From assembly GCA_027624675.1 (NCBI GenBank), contig JAQBTZ010000003.1:1-17078 (forward strand): DNA of 17,078 nucleotides. The letters are read 5' to 3'. This document shows positions 7,178 to 13,122 of the stretch, piece by piece (within the stretch, counting starts at the first letter, position 1; every line of letters begins with the position of its first letter). Source of the stretch: a bacterium. GTDB taxonomy: Bacteria; Patescibacteriota; WWE3; 2-01-FULL-39-13; JAQBTZ01. The translations under genes were made by a program, and so were the position numbers. The notes beneath the pieces were generated by a model. It made no database searches. It saw only the letters and a program-made list of their open reading frames with translations, and had not been told where the DNA came from.

Positions 7178-7183
7178 ATTATA
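7178..7183 (-). promoter_or_regulatory. -10 promoter element of the DinD-like gene
   Basis: Consensus TATAAT on the minus strand at 7183-7178, exactly 8 nt from the ATG at 7169. A -35 at the usual spacing would fall inside the upstream terminator stem and is not recognisable. The layout implies a leaderless mRNA. Confidence 0.55.
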
Positions 7184-7200
7184 CTAAATCTTTTTCAAAC

Positions 7201-7225
7201 AAAAAGCCCCCACGTTTGAAGGCTT
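7201..7225 (-). terminator. intrinsic terminator of the LysM gene
   Basis: On the minus strand AAGCCTTCA (7225-7217) pairs with TGGGGGCTT (7212-7204), a 9-bp stem with two G-T pairs and the tetraloop AACG, followed directly by a TTTTT tract (7205-7201). It lies about 40 bp after the LysM stop at 7268. Confidence 0.8.
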
Positions 7226-7267
7226 AATTGTTTTATTGTTCAAATTCCGCAGTGTAAATAATTTCTG

Positions 7268-7852
7268 TTATTTTAGTGCAGGTATTGTTAGTGTTGCTCC
7301 TGTGTCTATTCCAACATTTCCATTTGCAAGTGTATATACTAGGCTAGGGTTTGCATCTGCAATCTGTTGCCAGTTAAAACCAGTTCCGTATACTGCTTCT
7401 GCAATTTCCCAAAGTGTGTCACCTGCTTTAACTACGTATTTACCTGACTTTATATCTCCGCTATTATAATCATTTACTCCATAAGTTGTGGAAATAGTTG
7501 GAGTTACAGCTTTTACTGTTTCAGTTTTTGGTGCAGAATCTTTTATTTTATCTTCAGTAGCAACTACTGTAGTATCTTCAGTTTTAGAATCATTTGTTTC
7601 ATCAGAGTTATCAGAATCTACAGAATCGTTGTCATCATTATTATTGTCTTTATCTTGATTTACTTCATCTAAAATAGCCTGAATATCTTGTGAGTTATTT
7701 TTGTTTCCACCTAAGTTTTGTAGGTAGTTCCAAACAAGAAATCCTGCAATTATTACTAGTACCCCTGCTGCAACTGCTGCAAGTGCACTTCGAGTTGGAT
7801 TTATAATTTCCTCATCATCTTTGAAATCATTGTTGTTTATTTCATCTGGCAT
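7268..7852 (-). CDS. membrane-anchored LysM-domain protein
   Basis: A 194-residue envelope protein. A short acidic cytosolic tail is followed by one membrane helix (about 23-42). A low-complexity linker (about 50-120) is very rich in Asp, Asn, Ser and Thr. A single C-terminal LysM domain occupies about 138-192 (YVVKAGDTLWEIAEAVYG, WQQIADANPSLVY, and GATLTIPALK at the end). LysM domains bind N-acetylglucosamine chains such as peptidoglycan; no hydrolase domain is fused, so an anchoring or tethering role is likely. It is one of the few genes here with a clear Shine-Dalgarno sequence (AGAGGAG, followed by TAATT before the ATG). Transcription seems to be monocistronic, ending at the terminator at 7201-7225. 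Confidence 0.88.
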   Translation of the reverse strand: MPDEINNNDFKDDEEIINPTRSALAAVAAGVLVIIAGFLVWNYLQNLGGNKNNSQDIQAILDEVNQDKDNNNDDNDSVDSDNSDETNDSKTEDTTVVATEDKIKDSAPKTETVKAVTPTISTTYGVNDYNSGDIKSGKYVVKAGDTLWEIAEAVYGTGFNWQQIADANPSLVYTLANGNVGIDTGATLTIPALK

Positions 7853-8036
7853 AATTACTCCTCTGGACAGAATATTAATACTTAAAAAAAGAATATAGGT
7901 TATTCTAAAACTTATTCTATATTTAATGTTATATAAAAATCAAGCGTTTAATAGAGTAAATTTTTGTAAGTAGTTTTTCTTATGGGGTAGAGGAAATTAT
8001 CACAACTATTGTTAAATACAAAAAATAAATTCTTGG
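7853..8036. promoter_or_regulatory. intergenic region upstream of the LysM gene
   Basis: No gene is seen here. Next to the LysM start is its Shine-Dalgarno sequence. Further out, TTATTCTA occurs twice 12 bp apart (7900-7907 and 7912-7919), and an inverted AGAATA lies at 7890-7895, an arrangement that could be an operator or just AT-rich chance. Several AT-rich -10-like words exist on the minus strand but none stands out. Confidence 0.3.
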
Positions 8037-8108
8037 GTTCGTCTAACGAACAACAACTCGTCTTATTTTAACTCGTTTGACGAGTTGGCGCACCCTCAAG
8101 GGGCACGC
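8037..8108. repeat. cluster of consecutive hairpins in the tRNA-Asp 3' flank
   Basis: Three inverted repeats follow one another. GTTCGT-CTA-ACGAAC is at 8037-8051. AACTCGT-TTG-ACGAGTT is at 8070-8086. GCG...CCC-TCAA-GGG...CGC is at 8088-8108. A second copy of AACTCGT at 8055-8061 lies within CAACTCGTC (8054-8062), which pairs perfectly over 9 bp with GACGAGTTG (8079-8087); this excludes the 7-bp inner hairpin. The stretch is much richer in G+C than its surroundings. No long T tract follows any stem, so it is not an ordinary terminator. Function unknown. Confidence 0.7.
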
Positions 8109-8110
8109 TC

Positions 8111-8147
8111 ATATTTGTTTCCGCTCGTTGTACTTGCGGACAAATAT
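8111..8147 (-). other. 12-bp hairpin abutting the tRNA-Asp 3' end
   Basis: ATATTTG (8111-8117) pairs with CAAATAT (8141-8147) and TCCGC (8120-8124) with GCGGA (8136-8140). There is a TT bulge and an 11-nt loop. On the minus strand the stem begins on the A of the encoded CCA of tRNA-Asp, so it would form in the 3' trailer of the pre-tRNA. It could be a processing signal, a terminator-like pause, or the first element of the hairpin cluster at 8037-8108. Confidence 0.65.
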
Positions 8148-8223
8148 GGCGGAACCGACGGGACTCGAACCCGTGACCTCTTCCGTGACAGGGAAGCGCT
8201 CTAACCAACTGAGCTACGGCTCC
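8147..8223 (-). tRNA. tRNA-Asp (anticodon GTC), CCA encoded
   Basis: On the minus strand the acceptor GGAGCCG (8223-8217) pairs with CGGTTCC (8157-8151, one G-T pair), with discriminator G and encoded CCA (8149-8147). The D arm has TAGCTCAGTTGGTTAGAGC. The anticodon arm is CTTCC-CTGTCAC-GGAAG, anticodon GTC. The T arm is ACGGG-TTCGAGT-CCCGT. It is divergent from the lemA operon. Confidence 0.97.
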
Positions 8224-8241
8224 ATATATTATTATTTGCAT

Positions 8242-8270
8242 ATTTTAACTGGAACAAACTATTTAATCAA
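8242..8270 (-). promoter_or_regulatory. probable promoter of tRNA-Asp
   Basis: On the minus strand TTGATT (8270-8265) and TAAAAT (8247-8242) are separated by exactly 17 bp. The predicted start is near 8235, about 12 nt before the tRNA 5' end at 8223. Confidence 0.45.
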
Positions 8271-8291
8271 GATTTTTCGTATTGTACAATG

Positions 8292-8297
8292 TATACT
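8292..8297 (+). promoter_or_regulatory. possible -10 of the lemA-htpX-gat operon
   Basis: TATACT at 8292-8297, 31 nt before the lemA ATG. No good -35 at 17 bp is seen. An alternative pairing is TTGTAC (8283-8288) with TAGTAA (8307-8312) at 18 bp. No Shine-Dalgarno sequence precedes the ATG. Confidence 0.3.
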
Positions 8298-8328
8298 GTA
8301 TTTATGTAGTAAATTTTGAAATTAAATT

Positions 8329-8928
8329 ATGAGTATATCAACTATTATAACAGCAGCTATTGTTGGGGCGATTTTTGGATTATTTATCCATGTAATTGCA
8401 GTATACAACTTTCTAAACAGTACAAAGGTTAGGATAAAGGCCTCTATTCAAGAGATAGGTAACCAGTTAAAAAGACAAGCAGAGTTAATCCCTAATCTTG
8501 CAAATGCAACTAAAGGTTATATGGAACACGAGCAGACTGTTTTTACAAAATTAACAGATGCAAGAAAATCAATCTCATCTGCTGTTGACTCTGGTGATGT
8601 TGAAAAAATGTTACAGGCAAACGAACAGATGATGCAAGCAATGCCAGCAATTAGGGTGGTACTAGAAAGTAACCCAGAGCTTAAGGCATCTGATGTAGTG
8701 AAGGACTTAATGAGAAATCTAACTGACACATCTGACAAAGTAAGCTATGCTAGACGGTTATTAATCGATTTAACGGCAGATTATAATCAAAAGTTAGTAG
8801 TGTTTCCATCTAACATTATCGCAAATATGTTTGGGTTTAAACCAGAGGTGGGGCTTAAAACACCAGAAAGTGGTCAACATATTGAGGTAAGTGAAAGTGA
8901 TACAGTAACACCACAGATAAATATCTAA
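8329..8928 (+). CDS. lemA: LemA family membrane protein
   Basis: A 199-residue LemA-family protein. An N-terminal membrane helix (about 5-27) is followed by a long helical domain with the family hallmarks YNFLNSTKVRIKASIQEIG, NQLKRQAELIPNLANATKGYMEHE, YARRLLIDLTADYNQKLVVFPSN and IIANMFGFKPE. LemA proteins expose the helical domain outside the membrane in some species; their molecular role is not established. The gene lies one base before an HtpX-like protease, a very common pairing across bacteria and strong support for both calls. The C-terminal 25 residues after FGFK are acidic and less conserved. It is the first gene of the long plus-strand operon. Confidence 0.93.
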   Translation: MSISTIITAAIVGAIFGLFIHVIAVYNFLNSTKVRIKASIQEIGNQLKRQAELIPNLANATKGYMEHEQTVFTKLTDARKSISSAVDSGDVEKMLQANEQMMQAMPAIRVVLESNPELKASDVVKDLMRNLTDTSDKVSYARRLLIDLTADYNQKLVVFPSNIIANMFGFKPEVGLKTPESGQHIEVSESDTVTPQINI

Positions 8929-8929
8929 T

Positions 8930-9838
8930 ATGGCAGAGATAGTAAATTTTTACGAGAGCAGTCAGAAGAACGTTGAGAAAACTATTCTACTTATTATAGG
9001 GTTTATTGTTTTTATGATCTTTTTCGCCTATGTAATAGGAGGATTAATTGGAGATAGTACCTCGTTAGTGTTTTTTGCATTTATCTTTTCACTAGGTTCT
9101 AGTTTTGTTAGCTATTATTATAGCGATAAAATTGTTTTAAGCCTATCTAAGGCAAAGCCAGCAACAAAAGAGGAACATTTCGACTTTTACACTGTTGTAG
9201 AAAATATCTCGATTGGAACAGGTATCCCTATGCCAAAGCTTTATGTAATAGATGACAGCGCGATGAACGCCTTTGCAACAGGACGAGATAAAAACCATTC
9301 TGCTGTTGTAGCTACAACTGGACTTTTATCAAGGTTAGATAGATCTGAGATAGAGGGGGTAATGGCACACGAGCTAAGCCATATTGGAAATAAAGATATA
9401 TTATTAATGTCTGTTGTCGCTGTTTTAGTTGGAACAATAGTATTGGTAGTTGACTGGGTGTGGAGGATACGATTTTTTGGAGGGGGAGATGACAATAATA
9501 AAAATTCTAACGGTATATTTTTAATAGTAGCTGTAGTTTCTGCAATAGTAGCACCGATAATTGCCCAAGTTATTAAACTTGCAATATCAAGACAACGCGA
9601 GTACCTGGCAGATGCAACTGCAGTAAAGTTTACAAGAAATCCTAATGGACTAATATCTGCACTAAGTAAACTAAATCAAGACAGCGAAAAATTAGAGGTA
9701 GCAAATAGAGCAACAGCTCACTTGTATATTACAAATCCATTTAAGGTTAATTCAGCGGGTTTTGGTAAAAGTATAAATTTGTTGTTTTCAACTCACCCTC
9801 CAATTGAAGATAGAATAACAAGACTTAGTAATATGTAA
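8930..9838 (+). CDS. htpX: HtpX-like M48 family zinc metalloprotease
   Basis: A 302-residue membrane protease. Two N-terminal helices (about 18-40 and 45-62) precede a cytosolic catalytic part. The zinc motif HELSH gives ligands His147 and His151 with catalytic Glu148, and the third ligand is Glu224 in RQREYLADATAVKF. Two further membrane segments lie between the two motifs (about 157-178 and 196-218), as in HtpX. The C-terminus carries LFSTHPPIEDRITRL, the conserved end of the family. HtpX degrades misfolded membrane proteins. It starts 1 nt after the lemA stop and ends 2 nt before gatC, with no ribosome-binding site at either junction. All catalytic residues are intact. Confidence 0.94.
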   Translation: MAEIVNFYESSQKNVEKTILLIIGFIVFMIFFAYVIGGLIGDSTSLVFFAFIFSLGSSFVSYYYSDKIVLSLSKAKPATKEEHFDFYTVVENISIGTGIPMPKLYVIDDSAMNAFATGRDKNHSAVVATTGLLSRLDRSEIEGVMAHELSHIGNKDILLMSVVAVLVGTIVLVVDWVWRIRFFGGGDDNNKNSNGIFLIVAVVSAIVAPIIAQVIKLAISRQREYLADATAVKFTRNPNGLISALSKLNQDSEKLEVANRATAHLYITNPFKVNSAGFGKSINLLFSTHPPIEDRITRLSNM

Positions 9839-9840
9839 TT

Positions 9841-10113
9841 ATGAATAACGAAGTTTTAATTAACACAGCTAAATTAGCAAGAGTTGATATTGCAGAAAAT
9901 CAAGAAAAGTTTTTAAAAGAGCTAGAATCAATCTTAGATTATGTTGAGATAGTAAATAACGCCCACGGAAATTTAGATAAAGATGTAAACATCTCAGAAA
10001 ATCAGAACGTTTTTAAAGAGGATGTTGTTGAGAGTAGTTTATCTAGTAAAGATGTGTTAAAAAATGCGCCTAAGGTATCAAATGATTATATTGAGATAGA
10101 AGGAATATTTTAA
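9841..10113 (+). CDS. gatC: Asp-tRNA(Asn)/Glu-tRNA(Gln) amidotransferase subunit C
   Basis: A 90-residue GatC, close to the family's usual 95. The N-terminal helix LINTAKLARVDIAENQ and FLKELESILDYVEIV match the conserved first half. The loop and C-terminal part (SSLSSKDVLKNAPKVSNDYIEIEGIF) match the strand that wraps around GatA, ending in the typical xxFxVPxI-like form. GatC stabilises the GatA-GatB complex that amidates mischarged Glu-tRNA(Gln) and/or Asp-tRNA(Asn). Its TAA stop shares one base with the gatA start (TAATG). Order gatC-gatA-X-gatB is the usual operon with one extra gene inserted. Confidence 0.93.
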   Translation: MNNEVLINTAKLARVDIAENQEKFLKELESILDYVEIVNNAHGNLDKDVNISENQNVFKEDVVESSLSSKDVLKNAPKVSNDYIEIEGIF

Positions 10114-11441
10114 TGACAATAAATGACTTTGAAAAAAAATATAATAAAGAGGATATAAACGAGTATCTTGCGCAGGTGAAAGAACAGGATAAAAAGATCA
10201 ACTCATTTTTATACCTAAAGAAAGATTTATCAAAAGAAATAGGTGTCCCAATTGCAATAAAAGATATGATCTCGACAAAAGGGATAGTAACTACAGCAGG
10301 TTCTAAAATCTTAGAAAACTATATCCCCCCTTACAATGCAACAGTTATAGATAAGTTAGAAAGAAATGGATATTTTGTAATTGGTAAAACAAATATGGAC
10401 GAGTTTGCAATGGGCAGCTCTACCGAAAATTCTGCATATTTTACTACCAAAAATCCTAAAGATTTAAGTTTAGTACCAGGTGGTAGTAGTGGAGGATCAG
10501 CTGCTGCAGTTTCTGCGGGTTTTGTTCCTGTTTCACTAGGTACTGATACAGGTGGTTCGATAAGGCAACCTGCAAGTTTTTGTGGAATTGTTGGGTTTTG
10601 CCCTTCGTATGGTGCAGTTAGTAGATATGGGGTTATTGCAATGGCATCATCATTTGATCAGGTAGGAGTATTTGCCAATAATATTAAAGACACAAAAGCA
10701 GTATTTGACACAATAAGAGGAAAAGATGAAAAAGATGCAACTTCGTTTGATTTGCCAAGTGAAAAGGTTTCAGAATCTAATATTATTAAAATTGGCATTC
10801 CTGAAAATATCTTAGAGGGAGTTTCGAAAGAAGTAAAAATTGCATTTGAAAATACAGTTACAAGTTTAAAAAAAAATGGAATAGAATTTGTACAGGTTGC
10901 AAATACTAATTTACAGCAAGCATTAGCAGTCTATTATATATTAGTTCCTTCAGAGGTTTCATCAAATTTAGCAAGGTTTGATGGAGTAAAGTATGGTAAA
11001 AGAGAGAATGCTGAAGATTTGATTGAGCTATATACAAAAACAAGAACTAAATATTTAGGGTCAGAGCCAAAACGAAGAACAATAATTGGAACGTATGCAC
11101 TATCTGCAGGATATAGCGATAAGTATTACAAAAAAGCAAATATATTAAGACAACAGGTAAAAGATTACTATACGAAAATATTTGAGAGCGTTGATTTAAT
11201 AATGACACCAACAACACCAACAACTGCATTTAAAATTGGAGCAGTTCAAACACCAATTGAGCTGTATCTTGGTGATATTTATACAACAGTAACAAAACTT
11301 GCCGGCTTACCTGCAATTAGCATTCCTGCAAATACAAATGATAAATTGCCAGTTGGAATTCAATTTATTGCCGGTCATAAAAAAGATTTACAGTTATTAC
11401 AAATTTCAGAAAAAATCGAACAATGTTTGCAAACTTATTAA
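10113..11441 (+). CDS. gatA: Asp/Glu-tRNA amidotransferase subunit A (amidase)
   Basis: A 442-residue amidase-signature enzyme that releases ammonia from glutamine for GatB. The Ser-cisSer-Lys triad is complete: Lys50 in VPIAIKDM, Ser125 in PGGSSGGS and Ser149 in DTGGSIRQP; the 75- and 24-residue spacings equal those of known GatA. Other signatures are GKTNMDEFAMGSSTENSA and FDQVGVFA, and near the C-terminus LAGLPAISIPA with LPVGIQFIAG. It is about 40 residues shorter than typical GatA, with a reduced N-terminus. A purine-rich AGAAGGA in the end of gatC acts as a Shine-Dalgarno sequence about 8 nt before the ATG. The end overlaps the next gene by 19 bp. Confidence 0.96.
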   Translation: MTINDFEKKYNKEDINEYLAQVKEQDKKINSFLYLKKDLSKEIGVPIAIKDMISTKGIVTTAGSKILENYIPPYNATVIDKLERNGYFVIGKTNMDEFAMGSSTENSAYFTTKNPKDLSLVPGGSSGGSAAAVSAGFVPVSLGTDTGGSIRQPASFCGIVGFCPSYGAVSRYGVIAMASSFDQVGVFANNIKDTKAVFDTIRGKDEKDATSFDLPSEKVSESNIIKIGIPENILEGVSKEVKIAFENTVTSLKKNGIEFVQVANTNLQQALAVYYILVPSEVSSNLARFDGVKYGKRENAEDLIELYTKTRTKYLGSEPKRRTIIGTYALSAGYSDKYYKKANILRQQVKDYYTKIFESVDLIMTPTTPTTAFKIGAVQTPIELYLGDIYTTVTKLAGLPAISIPANTNDKLPVGIQFIAGHKKDLQLLQISEKIEQCLQTY

Positions 11442-11815
11442 AAAAATTAATATTTCCTGAAACTAGGGGTAAGGTACGAATAAAAACAAGCTCAAGTTTT
11501 GTAAAAGAAAAATGGTCAGAGATTGAGATCTTAATTAAGACTAAAAATCCAAGCAGTGCAAAACAGGCTGTAATTATTGCAGACAAAGTATTAGAGCAGA
11601 TTATAAAAGAGGCAACAGATACTGTAACAATGGGTGAAGGGTTAAAGCTATCAAAAGATTTATTTTCTGACTACTCGATATACGATATGGCGTGGAAAGC
11701 ACATAAGGTTAGAAACTCGATGGTGCATGATGCAAGTTATGATCCGCCTTACTATGTTGTGACAGATGCAATTAATCAGTTTAGAGCAGTTTTTAAAGAT
11801 TTAGGATTATTATGA
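11423..11815 (+). CDS. small HEPN-like helical protein inserted between gatA and gatB
   Basis: A 130-residue protein of unassigned function. It is predicted to be mostly helical: a basic amphipathic N-terminus (1-25), a central helix pair (about 27-67) and a C-terminal helix pair (about 86-128). The stretch KVRNSMVHD contains Arg97-x4-His102, the R-x4-6-H motif of HEPN domains, with Asn after Arg as in many active HEPN RNases and their nucleotidyltransferase partners. It overlaps gatA by 19 bp and gatB by 4 bp (ATGA), so it is firmly inside the gat operon and surely translated. HEPN proteins act on RNA, and the neighbours act on tRNA, but a link is inference. No MNT antitoxin gene is adjacent. 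It could instead be a lineage-specific helical protein with a chance motif. Confidence 0.75.
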   Translation: MFANLLKKLIFPETRGKVRIKTSSSFVKEKWSEIEILIKTKNPSSAKQAVIIADKVLEQIIKEATDTVTMGEGLKLSKDLFSDYSIYDMAWKAHKVRNSMVHDASYDPPYYVVTDAINQFRAVFKDLGLL

Positions 11816-13122
11816 ACTACGAATTAGTAATTGGACTAGAAGTCCATATACAACCAAACACAAAAAGTAAGATGTTCTGTAGCTGTAGTGCAGATATATT
11901 TGCAGCAAAACCAAACTCTCATACCTGTCCAACCTGTTTAGGACTACCTGGTGCTTTACCTGTTCCAAATAAAATGGCGATAGAGCAGTTAATTAAATTG
12001 GGGTTTGCGTTTGGTTGTAATATAAATTTAAACTCAAAGTTTGATAGAAAACATTACTATTATCCAGATTTACCAAAAGGGTATCAGATTAGTCAGTACG
12101 ATAAACCTTTCTGTGTGGGAGGTAAAGTGGTCTTAGAAGGTGGTAAAGAGATTAGAATAACAAGAATACACATGGAAGAGGATACAGGAAAGTTAAGTCA
12201 TGTAGAAAATAAAACCTTGGTAGACTACAACAGATCAGGAATGCCATTAATAGAGCTTGTAACCGAGCCAGATTTTAAATCATTACAAGATTTAGATATT
12301 TTTACAAGAGAACTAAGACTTATCTTAAGACATTTAAACATCTCAGATGCAGATATGGAAAAAGGACAGTTAAGGTTAGAGGCAAATGTCTCGGTAAGAA
12401 AAATCGGCGAGGTAAATTTACCAAACTATAAAGTAGAGCTTAAAAACATAAATAGCTTTAAGTTTATGTTAAAGGCAATCGAGTTTGAGTTTAAAAGACA
12501 GTCTGAGATTTTAGAAAGTGGAAAAACACCAGCACAAGAAACAAGAGGTTGGAACGAAAATAAAAACGAAACCTTTTTACAAAGGACAAAAGAAACAGCA
12601 GATGATTATAGATATTTCCCCGAGCCAGATATTCCTCCAATACTACTTAAACAAAGTTATGTAGATAGCTTAGCAAAATGTGTTGATGACTTGCCAATAA
12701 TAAAAAGAGAGAGGTTAAAAAATGAACTTGGATTATCAGAACATGAGATAAATGTATTTATAAACGACCTAGGTTTATTAAAACACTTTTACGAACTTAT
12801 AAAATTATCAGAAATAGTTAACGCAAAAGATATTGCAAAAAAATTAGTAAACTCTAAAGAATCACAAAAACTAAGTGCGCAAGAATTTTTTGATTTGTTA
12901 AAAAATGAAAAGTCATCTGTAATTACAAATATAGACGAACTAAAAGAAATTATAAAAACAGTAATTACAGAAAACCAAAAAGCATATGAGGATTTTAAAA
13001 ACGGAAACGAAAACTCCATACAGTTTTTGGTAGGACAGGTAATGAAAAAAACAAAAGGCAAGGCAGATGCTGGGGTAGTTATAAATATTATTAAAGGTTT
13101 AAATGGAAATTCGCTTAATTGA
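11812..13122 (+). CDS. gatB: Asp/Glu-tRNA amidotransferase subunit B
   Basis: A 436-residue GatB, the kinase/transamidase subunit. It starts with the canonical YELVIGLEVHIQ. The zinc site is complete (Cys23, Cys25, Cys39, Cys42 in MFCSCSADIF and HTCPTCLGLPG). HYYYPDLPKGYQISQYD, IHMEEDTGKL, DYNRSGMPLIELVTEPD and RLEANVSVR follow in order, then RTKETADDYRYFPEPDIPP. The C-terminal YqeY-like tail ends with QFLVGQVMKKTKGKADAG, the usual tRNA-binding end. The total is about 40 residues short of typical, lost in the helical region rather than at the end. It starts by ATGA overlap with the HEPN-like gene, with AGGA a few bases upstream. It overlaps the polymerase gene by 20 bp. Confidence 0.96.
   Translation: MNYELVIGLEVHIQPNTKSKMFCSCSADIFAAKPNSHTCPTCLGLPGALPVPNKMAIEQLIKLGFAFGCNINLNSKFDRKHYYYPDLPKGYQISQYDKPFCVGGKVVLEGGKEIRITRIHMEEDTGKLSHVENKTLVDYNRSGMPLIELVTEPDFKSLQDLDIFTRELRLILRHLNISDADMEKGQLRLEANVSVRKIGEVNLPNYKVELKNINSFKFMLKAIEFEFKRQSEILESGKTPAQETRGWNENKNETFLQRTKETADDYRYFPEPDIPPILLKQSYVDSLAKCVDDLPIIKRERLKNELGLSEHEINVFINDLGLLKHFYELIKLSEIVNAKDIAKKLVNSKESQKLSAQEFFDLLKNEKSSVITNIDELKEIIKTVITENQKAYEDFKNGNENSIQFLVGQVMKKTKGKADAGVVINIIKGLNGNSLN

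Noticed and set aside
7236..7469. Plus-strand open frame opposite the LysM gene
   Set aside because: It is a shadow of the LysM domain coding strand, with no ribosome-binding site or recognisable domain.
8077..8319. Open frame of 80 codons on the plus strand across tRNA-Asp
   Set aside because: It is the antisense of the tRNA and the hairpin region (the familiar GLEPVTS-type spurious translation of tRNA complements).
12789..13061. Minus-strand open frame inside gatB
   Set aside because: Shadow frame rich in Phe and Ser from AAA/GAA codons on the sense strand.
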